From Sergeia podlipaevii (lineage: Eukaryota; Euglenozoa; Kinetoplastea; Trypanosomatida; Trypanosomatidae): a DNA stretch of 59,072 nt. Location of the stretch: NCBI GenBank assembly GCA_030849805.1, contig JASANZ010002162.1, positions 1 to 59,072 of the forward strand, written 5' to 3'. How positions within the stretch are numbered: position 1 is the first letter of the stretch; each line of letters begins with the position of its first letter. The notes beneath the pieces are model-generated. The model searched no databases and was not told the origin of the DNA. It saw nothing but the letters and a program-made list of their open reading frames with translations. This document shows positions 39,701 through 48,749 of this stretch, in pieces. The position numbers and the translations under genes are program-made.

Positions 39701-41147
39701 AGTACCATCTTTTGATAATACTGGTGATGGTAGCGGCGGCCTTGTGGTGTCTGCAAAGCTGCTTCAACTGGAACCTGGCAAGCACACACTCTACCCACTC
39801 ATCAAGGCCGCTTACGCCACCATCTTGGCGGGTGGCACGATGCAACCCCTCGCGCTAACCTGCGGTCCGCTACTGCCCCCTCCACCGCCGCCGCCGCAGC
39901 AGCAGCAGCTATCGCCATCGCCGCTTATGGATAATTCCTTTCTTTCTACTTCTTCCTTTACTACTACCTCAGCACCTTCAGTTTTCAAGGAGAGAGGGTG
40001 GACTTTGGGCATCCGACTTATATCAGAAGACCACGTGGTGCCACCAAGTTCCATAGATGTATGGGCGTTGGGAACTGGTCCGAGCGGGACTCGGCTTGAG
40101 TTTAGTCATCGCGCGCTCAGCGAAGGAAGTGGGAGCGAGAGGTCATCCTTCTCATTCCCCGCGGCGTTCCCTGAGCTTGCCTGCACACTCCTCAACACAC
40201 TCCGCGTGCTCCCGCACGCCTCGGGTGCTATATGCTTTTTCCCTTCTTATGAGCTGGAGCGGTCCTTCACGAACTACCTGCTCCGCAGCGGGTATTATGA
40301 CCGTATTAGTGAAGTGGTGCGAATATTTCGTGAGGGGGGAGGAGTGGGAGGAGTGGGAGACAACATGGACAGCAGTACAGGTGCCGCCGCTGCGTCGTTG
40401 GGAATGTGCGACGATTCTGCAAAACAGAAGCGCCAGGCAGGGAGTACGAGTGGGAGTACCGTAGAGCAGATGCTTGAAGACTACAAGAAGTGGATTCAAG
40501 CCTGCAAGAGCAACAGTAGCAGCGCTACGCAGACGAAGAATAGCTACGGCATCGGTGGCATTGGCGCCGCTGGCCTGGAAGATGCACAGCAGCAGCAGCG
40601 GCACTCATCCGCTTCGTCATTATCGTCACCGCCCTCATCGGCGTTCTCTCGCGGTGCCTTGCTCTTTGCTGTGATGGGTGGGCGGCTATCTGAAGGCATC
40701 AACTTCGCCGACGATCTTGGACGTGCTGTATTCGTCGTCGGACTTCCATTTGCAAACCCAAACGATGTGGAGCTGCAGCTCTACTTGCGACACGTCGCCT
40801 CCACGCGGCTTGCTACTACTCCTTCTCTATCCTCTGCTTCTGCTGCGGTCGTGAAGAATACCAATGTGAGTGGGTCTACCTCGATTTCACCCGCTACCCC
40901 CGTGGAGTGGGGTCTCTACACCGATCTGTGCATGCGCACTGTGAACCAGTGCATTGGGCGATGTATCCGTCATGCGAAGGATTTCGCGGTGGTGATCCTT
41001 GTGGATGTGCGCTATGCAATCCGGCAGGATGTGCGGAGTCGCGTATCGCACTGGATGCAGCCCTCTGTGAAGGTGGCGAGTACGTATGGAGAGTGCTTCA
41101 GAGGAGTTCGTGACTTCTTCCTATTGAAGAAGGAAACCTTGACGTAG
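36774..41147 (+). CDS. DDX11: DDX11/CHL1-type iron-sulfur DNA helicase
   Basis: The protein has 1457 residues against about 900-970 in other eukaryotes. The ATG at 36774 is the only one before the first motif (frame open further 5' but without ATG). Order of superfamily 2 motifs: Q-like FPFPPYALQ near 15-23; Walker A SPTGTGKS at 72-79; motif Ia KIYFASRTHTQLQQ near 299-312; iron-sulfur cluster cysteines in LCIN, NDMC, GCEYC and ACPYL; DEAH box D731-H734; motif V GGRLSEGINFADDLGRAV near 1302; motif VI QCIGRCIRHAKD near 1393. The sequence between cysteines and the NDMC, GKEMRACPY and HNIADY neighbourhoods match DDX11 better than XPD, FANCJ or RTEL1. Role in the family: resolving replication structures and helping sister-chromatid cohesion, in the nucleus. 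Long S, A, G and acidic inserts separate the motifs. Confidence 0.88.
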   Translation: MPRIGPYGVPFPFPPYALQEHAVTALRDFLEADEENEKESYHHHNYDSTTTPQQHEEKKRKKKTTKIAVLESPTGTGKSHMLLSGVLSYVFTPVDSNVVMRPDTTEKKKNKENGSCSDSEAHASSLSTAEPPSAPTGGVGSSSASASAATPVITLAEALAQQRLREEVERVRAVRKESIKMERRRLRRIEKSKQRARAMKARSSGTPKRNEEERAEEGDDEFLVQQDTTSDFADGGSAMLTEHGAMALSRAAADDDFLSSSSSSSVASLSDDSDSDQRRRDEDDVDDAQVTGVVPLRKPKIYFASRTHTQLQQLMQDLQATSFSRNPVVLTHPSFRQDRGTAVAAAHSASFFPSSSSSSSPVSSSDAAAATATSVAAPQRPHWLRAVHVAGRQQLCINAAIRSRSASTSSSGGGGVAGAAALNDMCLSAMQFEYSAAGRAARKRREKQKAVGVVFTSATASRSAPRATGLHTGTTTGGDGEAIHDMEDLYASADAAPGGGHVGGGNGHEDSSLDDNKGCEYCAKHRLRAFLSHVMSLSPQRDDDDDARTESDGSSRRGISLSLQEMISLGKEMRACPYLATRLLVRGADVVLIPYPYLVDEEQRNALLGGEATNPVSETEADMVEAIRRAGGKGKDDGGGENEKEDDVGEDEASGTLGVVLHRLKHRHHHPRGSASARPSSAITAASSSSLASQTVGFSGPVNHKGQVDMEMLALAHAAPPSVTGDMVVIDEAHNIADYCRSVSTSAITSTELKLTQELLQLYLHRYENRLLVKNKQKLRELIYFIGKLLDYFSSLIRKGKLSIHEKNSNSSKSTSASTDALVLSFNEFLFEADVGHVDTYPYVLFFTETRLAVKLQGFISYVLKAEAERQQQQQENSIRKGSHAASEATSATATAASTVLALLQSVDVAAGARVRATTSSTFSVLSDYSDTSSHSRYASIISVAVRSFELLLRRLYESDDATTRLIVSAAAPFSSVPSFDNTGDGSGGLVVSAKLLQLEPGKHTLYPLIKAAYATILAGGTMQPLALTCGPLLPPPPPPPQQQQLSPSPLMDNSFLSTSSFTTTSAPSVFKERGWTLGIRLISEDHVVPPSSIDVWALGTGPSGTRLEFSHRALSEGSGSERSSFSFPAAFPELACTLLNTLRVLPHASGAICFFPSYELERSFTNYLLRSGYYDRISEVVRIFREGGGVGGVGDNMDSSTGAAAASLGMCDDSAKQKRQAGSTSGSTVEQMLEDYKKWIQACKSNSSSATQTKNSYGIGGIGAAGLEDAQQQQRHSSASSLSSPPSSAFSRGALLFAVMGGRLSEGINFADDLGRAVFVVGLPFANPNDVELQLYLRHVASTRLATTPSLSSASAAVVKNTNVSGSTSISPATPVEWGLYTDLCMRTVNQCIGRCIRHAKDFAVVILVDVRYAIRQDVRSRVSHWMQPSVKVASTYGECFRGVRDFFLLKKETLT

Positions 41148-41422
41148 CGCCTTCATACGTTGTTTGTGATGATGTTGGTGTTGCTGTTTCTATATTTTTA
41201 TTTTTATTTTTTATATTACAAGACCACATGAGAGAGAAGAAGAAAGAAAAAAGCAAAGGAATAGATGAGTAAGAAGGGAGGCATGGCTTTGATCTCATGA
41301 TATGAACAAGAAATAATCTGCCATACCACATTCTATTTACTCTCTCTCTCTCTGTTGACGAAAGGCTAGAAAATAGTATCCAAGAGGAAAAAAAACAACA
41401 ACGGAAAAAATATTAAACAAAA
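41148..41422. other. short intergenic spacer
   Basis: The shortest spacer in the window (275 bases). A CT run at about 41339-41353 is followed by an AG at 41363-41364, giving a leader of about 59 nt for the PRMT-like gene. Confidence 0.5.
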
Positions 41423-42610
41423 ATGAAGAAGTCTGGCGCCAAGAAAAAGTCTGTGCCCTGCAGCAACCCCAGTACCGTAGTTCTCACCGAGTCTCTCCGT
41501 GCCACCAATGAGGAGAAGAGCGCCACTTCCAAGTCCCTCTACGGTGACTCCGCGGCTCGTATTGCGAGCAACGTGTCGGAAATCCACGATCGCATTCGTC
41601 ACCGCGCCTACGAGGCGATCCTCCGCAACGTGAAGGGCAAGTCCATCCTCCATATCACCTGCGGCATGGGTCTCTACTCCATGCTTGCGGCTCGTGCCCT
41701 AGCTTCGCACGTCGTAGCCATCGATACCTCCGCCATCGTGGACGCTGCCCGTGTGGTGGCATCGCAGAACGGTCTCAAGAACATCACGTTCCTGCGCGGC
41801 CGCCTCCGTGAGGTGCTGGACCAGCTCCCCTGCAAAGAGTTTGACGTGGTGCTTTGCGAGTGGATGGGTGCCCTTCTGCTGAACGAGAGCGTTCTCGCTG
41901 ATGTGCTCTACGCTCGCGATAATCTCCTCGCGCCTAACGGTGTTGTGTGCCCTAACCGGTCCTCCCTGCACGTGGTGGGTGTCACCGACTACGCCTTCCG
42001 CCTGGATACGGAAGACTTCTGGAGCAATGTCTACGGCTTTAAGATGGAACCGATGAAGGAGCTCGTGCGTAGGGAGGTAGAGATGTGCCACATCCCAGCG
42101 GAGCATATCGTGACGAGCACCTGCCTCACCCACACCGTCGACATCAACACGCTGCCAGTGCTGTCTGAGGAGGACAAGAACCGCTACGAGGCCGCCGCAC
42201 GTGAGGCGACGCTGTCTCGCCAGAAGGAGAACCCTGTTGAGGCTCGCTGGGTGCCCACGCTGAGCGCGCAGAAGGGCTTTGAGGCGCCATTCATGCTGCA
42301 GGTGACTCGATGCACGACTGTTCACTACCTTACCTTCTACGTGGACGCCAGCTTCGCAAGCAGCGCCGACGTTGGCGCGAACTTCGTGCTCGGCATCAGC
42401 CCCGGTGGCCGCAATGCGTGGACTGAGGTTAGCGTTGGACTTCTCGAGCCCCTGCCGGTTTCTGAGGGAGAGAGGATCACTGGTACACTGAAGGTCTCCA
42501 CCCCCGCGGAGGAGGGCGGCAAGGTGACCATTGTGGAGGTGACAGCCAAGACTGAAGGTAAGGTGGCTGCCATCGCCACGTCTGGCAAGTACTTCTATCA
42601 GTCCTACTAG
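41423..42610 (+). CDS. PRMT1-like protein, probable catalytically dead prozyme
   Basis: The protein has 395 residues with the full type I PRMT layout: N-terminal helices, Rossmann fold, and beta barrel with dimerisation arm. The double-E loop is kept (E146 and E155 in CEWMGALLLNES). Other signature elements are degenerate. The YFxxY helix reads YGDSA; motif I reads LHITCGMG at about 76-83, where active enzymes have a D and G-x-G-x-G; the ribose-binding acidic residue is D (AIDTS) rather than E; and the THW loop reads NAW at 331-333. Trypanosoma brucei is known to have an inactive PRMT1 partner (prozyme) needed by its active PRMT1 subunit, and this protein fits that role. It would stabilise and activate the catalytic subunit that methylates RNA-binding proteins. 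The prozyme call is inference from motif loss; weak activity is not excluded. Confidence 0.85.
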   Translation: MKKSGAKKKSVPCSNPSTVVLTESLRATNEEKSATSKSLYGDSAARIASNVSEIHDRIRHRAYEAILRNVKGKSILHITCGMGLYSMLAARALASHVVAIDTSAIVDAARVVASQNGLKNITFLRGRLREVLDQLPCKEFDVVLCEWMGALLLNESVLADVLYARDNLLAPNGVVCPNRSSLHVVGVTDYAFRLDTEDFWSNVYGFKMEPMKELVRREVEMCHIPAEHIVTSTCLTHTVDINTLPVLSEEDKNRYEAAAREATLSRQKENPVEARWVPTLSAQKGFEAPFMLQVTRCTTVHYLTFYVDASFASSADVGANFVLGISPGGRNAWTEVSVGLLEPLPVSEGERITGTLKVSTPAEEGGKVTIVEVTAKTEGKVAAIATSGKYFYQSY

Positions 42611-43737
42611 AGAAGGGGAGAGAGAGAGAGAGAGGTGAACGCATGCTGTGCACATGCATGCAGTCAGTACAGTGCCTACATTCAATTGCGCGTAGTGGCT
42701 GCTCCTATATTTGCATATATATATTTTTTCCTTCATTTTATAACAAAGAGGATAGAAGAAAGAAGGAAAAATATGTTGTGTGAGTGTGCATACATGCGGT
42801 ACTAACTAGATGATGATGGTACATGTTTTGATAAGCGAGTAAACCGAAAAAGAAAGAAAATGGGCAAGTTTAAATATGAATAAGCTGCTGTTGCGGTGGT
42901 TGTGCGTGTGTTTTTGTAATATCTTCTTTTTTGTTGTTGTTTGCCTACGTAAGGGTAAACTCGCAATAAAAATGCGCCGCGCGGACGAATATGGTTGCAA
43001 ACGAAAAAAAAAGGGAAAAACAGTATTTTAAGGCGACAGAACATAAACTCTATTAACAAAAATATTTTAAAAAAATATACTCACCTGTCTCTCTTTAAAG
43101 AGATTCGATGTTTTTCACAGTGTTATCCGCATGATTTATATGATCTGCATATGTGTGGAGGATGTGTGAGTGGGTGTTGATCAGTATTATAATGGGCAGA
43201 GGGAGGGGGAAGTTGTTGTTTGGTCATTGTGGCCACAACTAAAGAACAAACTGTTTCTATCCATATATGCGCGATTCTTTTCTTTTCTCTTTTTCTTTCT
43301 TTGCTGCGGACATTATTAAGTAGATATACAATCGAACAGAAGGACAAAAAAAGAAGAAATTTTTTTTCCTAGCAAAGCTTCATATCACTCTTATCTTTAT
43401 CTATCTGTATTCATTCATTCTATCGTCCAAACCCCCCCTCCCCCTTCCACGAAAAAAAAGAAAAAAATTGTAGGGAGGTAGCACATATTCATCTTCATAG
43501 CGAAAACATTTCTCTTTTCAAGCACATCAAATACACATCTTTAAAGGATCAGCATATTTTCTGCTGGGTCTTGTTCGTATTCCGCTTTACTTTTTTATTT
43601 TTTAGTTATACATATATACAGTACTTTGTCGCTGTTGCTGTCGATTCATTGCACACCAACATTGAATAAAACTAGTATACAAATTTCTTTTTTTTTCTTT
43701 TTTTTTTAGCATCAAGTCACAAAGAAAAAAAAAAAAG
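42611..43737. other. intergenic spacer upstream of the MMAA-like gene
   Basis: AT-rich with A and T runs and a short C run at about 43432-43444. No gene supported. A T/C tract at about 43686-43707 ends in TTTTTTTAG (AG 43708-43709), a strong acceptor candidate with a leader of 28 nt. Confidence 0.5.
43686..43709 (+). promoter_or_regulatory. candidate spliced-leader acceptor of the MMAA-like gene
   Basis: A T-rich tract of over 20 nt ending directly in AG at 43708-43709, 28 nt before the ATG. One of the clearest acceptors in the window. Confidence 0.5.
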
Positions 43738-44769
43738 ATGAACCGCGTTGCTCGCGCTGTCTCCAAGACGGCTTCGATCTCCATTCCAGATATAGTGAAT
43801 GGAAACCGTCGCGCACTCGCAAAGGCAATCACACTCGCGGAGAGCTCCAACCCAGCTCACTCTACCCAGCTCGGGCAGCTCCTGCGCGATGTGCACGCGG
43901 AAGAGAAAATAGCGATGGTACCCCGCATCGCGCTATCAGGAAGCCCTGGTGCTGGAAAGTCAAGCCTTATAGAGACCTTGGGCTACTATCTCTGCGAGAA
44001 GCGTGGCCTCCGTGTAGGGGTTCTGGCGGTGGATCCCAGCTCTGCCATCTCTCACGGTAGCATCTTGGGTGACAAAACTCGCATGGAGAAACTTTCTTCT
44101 CACGAGAAGGCTTTTATTCGCCCCTCTCCGTCGGGCGGGCATCTCGGCGGCGTCACAGCACGTGCGTGGGAGGTGCTGGAGGTGCTTGAGATTGCCAAAT
44201 TTGATCTTATCCTCGTGGAAACCGTAGGCGTTGGTCAGAGTGAGATGCAATGCAAGGACCTGACCGACATGATGGTGCTCCTTGTCCCTCCAGCGAGCGG
44301 AGATGAGCTGCAGGGTATCAAGAAGGGCATTGTAGAGGTCTCTGATGTCGTTGTTGTAACCAAGAACGATGGTGCTCGAAAACTACTTGCGCAGCAGACC
44401 AAGGCTGCCTACACACGCGCAGTCATGTACACGGAGCTCGAGCAAGGCTTTGAGAAACCAGTCATCGCAGTCTCTTCCGATGAAGGCACGAACATTGAGG
44501 AGATGTGGAGCACAATAATGAAAATGTGGCAAGGACGTGTAGATAAGGGGCAAATCTCTGAGCTCCGCCGGGCTCAGTCCGCCAAGCACTTCTTGAATTA
44601 CTTTGAAATGGAGCTATTAGCAAGGGCAAAGCGTATGGCTCAAGGCGACCTGAAGCGGATGTCGAGAGAGGTGTGGAACCACGAGCGTACACCGAGAGAA
44701 GCGGGTGATCTGCTAGTGGAGAGGTGCCTGCGACCTTCCGTGCTGGCAGAAAATGAGCTCAAGAAGTAG
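43738..44769 (+). CDS. MMAA: methylmalonyl-CoA mutase-associated GTPase (MMAA/MeaB/ArgK family)
   Basis: The protein has 343 residues, about the family length (MeaB about 330, human MMAA about 418 with presequence). The N-terminus (MNRVARAVSKTASISI) has basic and hydroxylated residues with no acidic ones, fitting mitochondrial import. The G domain shows a P-loop GSPGAGKSS at about 68-76, VDPSSAISHGSILGDKTRM near 100-118, the Walker B/G3 region VETVGVGQSE near 160-169, and a TKNDG element (NKxD-like) at about 204. The C-terminal helices support dimerisation in known structures. Role in the family: chaperoning and protecting adenosylcobalamin-dependent methylmalonyl-CoA mutase in mitochondria, linking propionate to succinyl-CoA. 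The older name (LAO/AO transport ATPase) is misleading. Confidence 0.93.
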   Translation: MNRVARAVSKTASISIPDIVNGNRRALAKAITLAESSNPAHSTQLGQLLRDVHAEEKIAMVPRIALSGSPGAGKSSLIETLGYYLCEKRGLRVGVLAVDPSSAISHGSILGDKTRMEKLSSHEKAFIRPSPSGGHLGGVTARAWEVLEVLEIAKFDLILVETVGVGQSEMQCKDLTDMMVLLVPPASGDELQGIKKGIVEVSDVVVVTKNDGARKLLAQQTKAAYTRAVMYTELEQGFEKPVIAVSSDEGTNIEEMWSTIMKMWQGRVDKGQISELRRAQSAKHFLNYFEMELLARAKRMAQGDLKRMSREVWNHERTPREAGDLLVERCLRPSVLAENELKK

Positions 44770-46038
44770 TAGTGCTTATGGACTGAAGAGGTCCCTCTAT
44801 CATCTTCTTTATTCTAATTTTATTATATTTTTGCATTTACGTCCATATTTTATTTATATTTATATATATTTATATATATATATATAGGGAAGCCGCTCGT
44901 GGCGGTGCCATTGCTGGCTATCCATCAGCAGCTTTTTTTTTTCCGTGGAGGGGGGTGGGGGGATCATTGTTATATATTAGTGCTATTGTTGTCGTTGCTA
45001 ATTTAGATAGTAGCTCCTTCTCTCTGCCTCTCTCTCTCTATATATATATATATATGTCCTTAACAAATGGTTCGTACATGCGCAGTATGCGCTTGTCAAG
45101 GCATACTCCCCTCTTGTTCCCAATGTACCTTTTTCTCTTTGTTGTTGTTGTTATTATAATAATTATTATTTTTATTTTGCTGAATATACATGAGAACAGT
45201 GGGATAGTAACATCTCTGTTGTTCTCCATCAAAAGGAGAGGAAAATATACTTATATATATATGTTAAAGAAAAATAATAATAATAATAATAATAATAGTA
45301 AGAAATTAGAGAAGTTTATTTTTTGTTTTTATCTTTTTATTCTCTATTTTTCGAGGGGGTCAACATATGAATTTGACTGAAAATGGAGAGAAGTAGGGGT
45401 CAGACTGAAGAGAGAGAGGTATCTCTCAAGATAGTAAATCTATAAGGTGAGATGTGCAACTGTTGAGGAGTCTTTTCTCATGAACACACACACATACACA
45501 CATATATATATATATATGTATATATGCGGCATAGTAAGGAGGAAACAGATATTTTTTTTTGACTTTGCTCAACACAACTACAATAATAATCACCTGACAA
45601 AACAAAGCAAAAAAAAAAGATGAATGATATTGGCATATGAGACGTTTTTTTTTTTTTGAAGTTTAGAGAGGAAGTCTTGTTCCATTATTATTATTTTTTT
45701 TTGTATGTGTGTGTGTGGTTTTTTTTCTCTAAGTTCTATCTGTGTTTGCGATGATTCTTTTATGTATTATGATTCCTTCTTCTTTTATTTTTTATTTTTC
45801 GCATATTATGGCTAGTGTAGTTGCAGGAAAACAAAAAAAATTTTCGATTGTTTGCTGTTTAGGCATAAAGAAGGAAGAGAAAGGAAAAATAAAAAGACTC
45901 TAAATTCCCATTGAAATATATATATATATATAGTTTCTCTGTGTGTAGCGTGGCAGCACACCAGAGATCTCCCTCCTCTCTCTTTTCCTTCTTCAATAAA
46001 TAAAATAAATAAATAAGAAAGGCATTCAGGTTAGGACT
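44770..46038. other. intergenic spacer upstream of the XRN-like gene
   Basis: Rich in (TA)n (about 44858-44885, 45039-45054, 45501-45520 and 45916-45932), T runs and (TAA)n. No gene supported. A CT-rich tract at about 45968-45993 is followed by AATAAA-like sequence and an AG at 46016-46017, a candidate acceptor with a leader of about 21 nt. Confidence 0.45.
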
Positions 46039-47916
46039 ATGTATCTCTGGTCACGTAGGCGCCTTGCTCTATCGGCTGCTACTGCTAGTGGAAGTAGTGG
46101 GAGCAGCGATGCCGACTACCACACAGTAGAAAAGTTGGCACATGCTTTCGAGCGTCAACGCAGCAGCAGCACCCCTTCCGCCACTTCCTCCTCCAGTGGC
46201 AAGAGTGGCTTTGATCACGTTGCTATCGATGCGAGCAGCCTGGCCTTCGCGGCAGGTTTTCTCACTCGCGACCTCACTGGCCTCGCCCGAGATAAGGAGA
46301 TGATTCGGATTGTGCATCGTCAAATCGTCACGACGCTGCTGCGAAGCGCTGCGCCGCGCAAGACCCTCACGCTCCTCATCGATGGCACCCCACCACTGTG
46401 GAAGCTACAGAAGGACAGGCTTTACCCAGGGAAACACTACGACTCTGATTTTCAGCGCAGCGCCGCCTCCCCAATGGCCTACCACCTTGAGGAGCAGCTG
46501 TGCCGCGTGTGTGAGGACCTACGAGGAGGGACCCCTGCAGAGGTGATCGTGTGTGGGCCTGGCGTGCCAGGACCTGTGGAGGGCAAGGCTACTGCCTGGA
46601 TGCTGGATCTCGCCACCCGCGCTCGGCTGCCGGCGTCGAATCCCCCGAATGCCTTATCGTCCATTTCGACCAAGGAGGAGTCGGTGTGTCTGCTCGGGGA
46701 CCCAACGCTGTTTCTCGCTGCTTTGGGGACAACGCCGTTTTCAAACGTCACGACACAGAACGTTCTACAAGGCGAGCTGAGGACGCTCTCTATGCAGAAG
46801 GGCCTGCAGTGGCTCGGCATTGGCCATCTTCTTTCAGGAGATATTGACAGCAACAACAACAACAACAACAACAGCACCAGCAGCACTAGCGGTGGGTCCC
46901 CTGCCCTGCAGATGAAGCGGGCTGCCGCGATACGCACTGATGTGGTGCTGCTCTACCTGCTTGGCTTTGGACTTGCTTCCACCGGCCTCGCCCCACTCGG
47001 ACCCTCGTTCCCAGCACTTATGGATGCCTACATCGCTGAACTGGAGCCGCTTCTCCGCTCCCCGGATCACACCGATGGATTATTGTTTAGAGAGTACCCT
47101 CTCCTGCCAACTAATGCCGCGTCTGCTACATTACCGACGCTTCGGTTGCGCGCGGACGCCTGTGTGCGGGTGCTGGCACGCGCAGCGCAGAAGCCAGGCT
47201 CACCGTCCGGAGCTGCAGCTGCCGCGGCTGCGCGGGCATCACGCGAGGCGGGGAACTACTGGGAGGTGTGCCTGCAGACGCACGCCATGCTCTGCACAGG
47301 GTTCATCCCAGACATGGGGTGGACATACGAGGAAGGCAGCGAGGCGCTGACCATCAAGCCTCGCAAGGTCGGCATAGATGAAAATATTTCTCATCTCAAG
47401 CAAGTAGCCGCGGCGGATTCTCAGCATGAGCTCGCACCACGGTGGAGTCATCGCTCACAAGCCCTCACTGGCGCGGAGACGCTCCTGCTGGCAGCTGTGA
47501 GGCCGGAGATGATCGAGCAGGTGATGCCTTACTTTGCGCATGGCCACACAACTCCATTGGGGCTGGCGCAGGAGATCGTTTCTACACGAGATATGGGAGA
47601 GGCCCTTGGCAAGGCTCGCGCCGCTCTCAGCGGACTTGCCGCCGAGAAGGACGCCAATGCAGTCCTCGCGGCTTCTTCCGATGCTGGAGGGGGGGATGGC
47701 AAGGCGCAGTCTGTCACGGCTACGCCACCGCACCCCGCCACCTCGTATTGCCCTTCTCACCTGTACGTTCGTGCTCCCGGGGCGGTGGGGCCTCCGCCAT
47801 CTGGTTGGCAGTACCACAGTGTGAACCTCGGCCTAAAGGCGGAGTCGACAAACATACGGTACTGCATGAACACGACAGAAGATAGTGTGCTTCGTGTGTT
47901 TGAGAAGAATAAATGA
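46039..47916 (+). CDS. divergent XRN-like (5'-3' exoribonuclease fold) protein, possibly inactive
   Basis: The protein has 625 residues. A basic N-terminus (MYLWSRRRLALSAATA) suggests mitochondrial import. The body resembles the N-terminal conserved region of XRN proteins: HVAIDASSLAF with D64 where XRN has its first acidic strand; LIDGTPPLWKLQKDR with D115, matching the XRN IDGVAPxAKxxxQR segment; a PGVPGPVEGKATAWM stretch; LLGDPTLFLAAL with D221, like the XRN DxDL region; and DVVLLYLLGFGL, where XRN reads GNDFLP. The last site has lost its acidic residue, and the D221 motif has lost its second. So the fold seems kept but the two-metal site is incomplete. It may be a structural or RNA-binding protein. 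A poly-N/S insert sits near 270-285. A PIN-like or FEN-like relation is the main alternative. Confidence 0.65.
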   Translation: MYLWSRRRLALSAATASGSSGSSDADYHTVEKLAHAFERQRSSSTPSATSSSSGKSGFDHVAIDASSLAFAAGFLTRDLTGLARDKEMIRIVHRQIVTTLLRSAAPRKTLTLLIDGTPPLWKLQKDRLYPGKHYDSDFQRSAASPMAYHLEEQLCRVCEDLRGGTPAEVIVCGPGVPGPVEGKATAWMLDLATRARLPASNPPNALSSISTKEESVCLLGDPTLFLAALGTTPFSNVTTQNVLQGELRTLSMQKGLQWLGIGHLLSGDIDSNNNNNNNSTSSTSGGSPALQMKRAAAIRTDVVLLYLLGFGLASTGLAPLGPSFPALMDAYIAELEPLLRSPDHTDGLLFREYPLLPTNAASATLPTLRLRADACVRVLARAAQKPGSPSGAAAAAAARASREAGNYWEVCLQTHAMLCTGFIPDMGWTYEEGSEALTIKPRKVGIDENISHLKQVAAADSQHELAPRWSHRSQALTGAETLLLAAVRPEMIEQVMPYFAHGHTTPLGLAQEIVSTRDMGEALGKARAALSGLAAEKDANAVLAASSDAGGGDGKAQSVTATPPHPATSYCPSHLYVRAPGAVGPPPSGWQYHSVNLGLKAESTNIRYCMNTTEDSVLRVFEKNK

Positions 47917-48221
47917 GGAGAGAGGCAGATAGGACAATGAGAAGTTCTTTCTTTTTTTATTATTATTATTACTACTATTATGTTGTTCTTCTTCTATCCC
48001 TCTTTGTCTTTTTGATTGCCACTCGCTGTTCATCGTTTTGCTTTTTTTTTTGCTGCTTGCTTTTACTCGCTCTCAGTGTAGCGCATTTGTTGTTGTGTTG
48101 TTGTTGTTGTTGTTGTTTTACCGCTTCTGTTTTTTTTTTTTGTTGTTGTTGTTCACCGTATCCTTTGTTTTGTTATCAGAGACCTCAAACGACATAGGAA
48201 ATAAACATGTGGATGTATGTG

Positions 48222-48463
48222 GAATTCAACCACATCAAAAGTAGCAAAAATATATATATATATATTATTATTTTTGTTGTCTGTGCAACTCTCATTCTTA
48301 AAACTGCAAGATGTCGTGAATCTGCTTCTTATCTATCTATCTCTCCTATGTTTTTTGTTGAGGTTTCTATTTCTGTTTGGTTTGGGGGGGGGGCGTAGTA
48401 CGTTAGCGTAGTTGGTGTTTAACTCTTCTCTTCATTATCATTAGAAAAAAAAAAAAGAAAGGA
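48222..48463. repeat. direct repeat copy 1
   Basis: Starts GAATTCAACCACATCAAAAG, followed by a (TA)n run, a CTGTGCAACTCTCATTC block, a G run and GCGTAGTACGTTAGCGTAG, and ends in an A run. Nearly the same as 48465-48708, differing at several single bases and in run lengths. It abuts an N. Confidence 0.9.
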
Positions 48464-48464
48464 N

Positions 48465-48708
48465 GAATTCAACCACATCAAAAGTAGCAAATATATATAT
48501 ATATATATATATATATTATTATTATTGTTATCTGTGCAACTCTCATTCTTAAAACTGCAAGATGTCGTGAATCTGCTTTTTATCTATCTATCTCTCCTAT
48601 GTTTTTGTTGATGTTTCTATTTCTGTTTGGTTTGGGGGGGGCGTAGTACGTTAGCGTAGTTGGTGCTTAATTCTTCTCTTCATTATCATTAGAAAAAAAA
48701 AGGAAAAA
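48465..48708. repeat. direct repeat copy 2
   Basis: Same order of blocks as copy 1, with a longer (TA)n run, a shorter G run and a handful of substitutions (for example GTTTAACTC in copy 1 and GCTTAATTC here). It leads directly into the gene at 48750 and supplies its candidate acceptor. Confidence 0.9.
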
Positions 48709-48749
48709 GTTAGATAGCATTTTTTAATAATTATAATTTTAAAAAATAT

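Larger units (their letters stand above)
47917..48749. other. intergenic spacer with a split direct repeat
   Basis: T-rich, with TTG/GTT runs at about 48088-48117. It contains a roughly 240-bp direct repeat in two copies separated by the only ambiguous base in the window (N at 48464), listed below. A pyrimidine-rich TCTTCTCTTCATTATCATTAG lies in both copies; the second AG (48691-48692) would give a leader of about 57 nt. Confidence 0.6.

Noticed and set aside
41699..42736. 345-codon - strand frame across the PRMT-like gene
   Set aside because: Antisense shadow of the PRMT-like protein.
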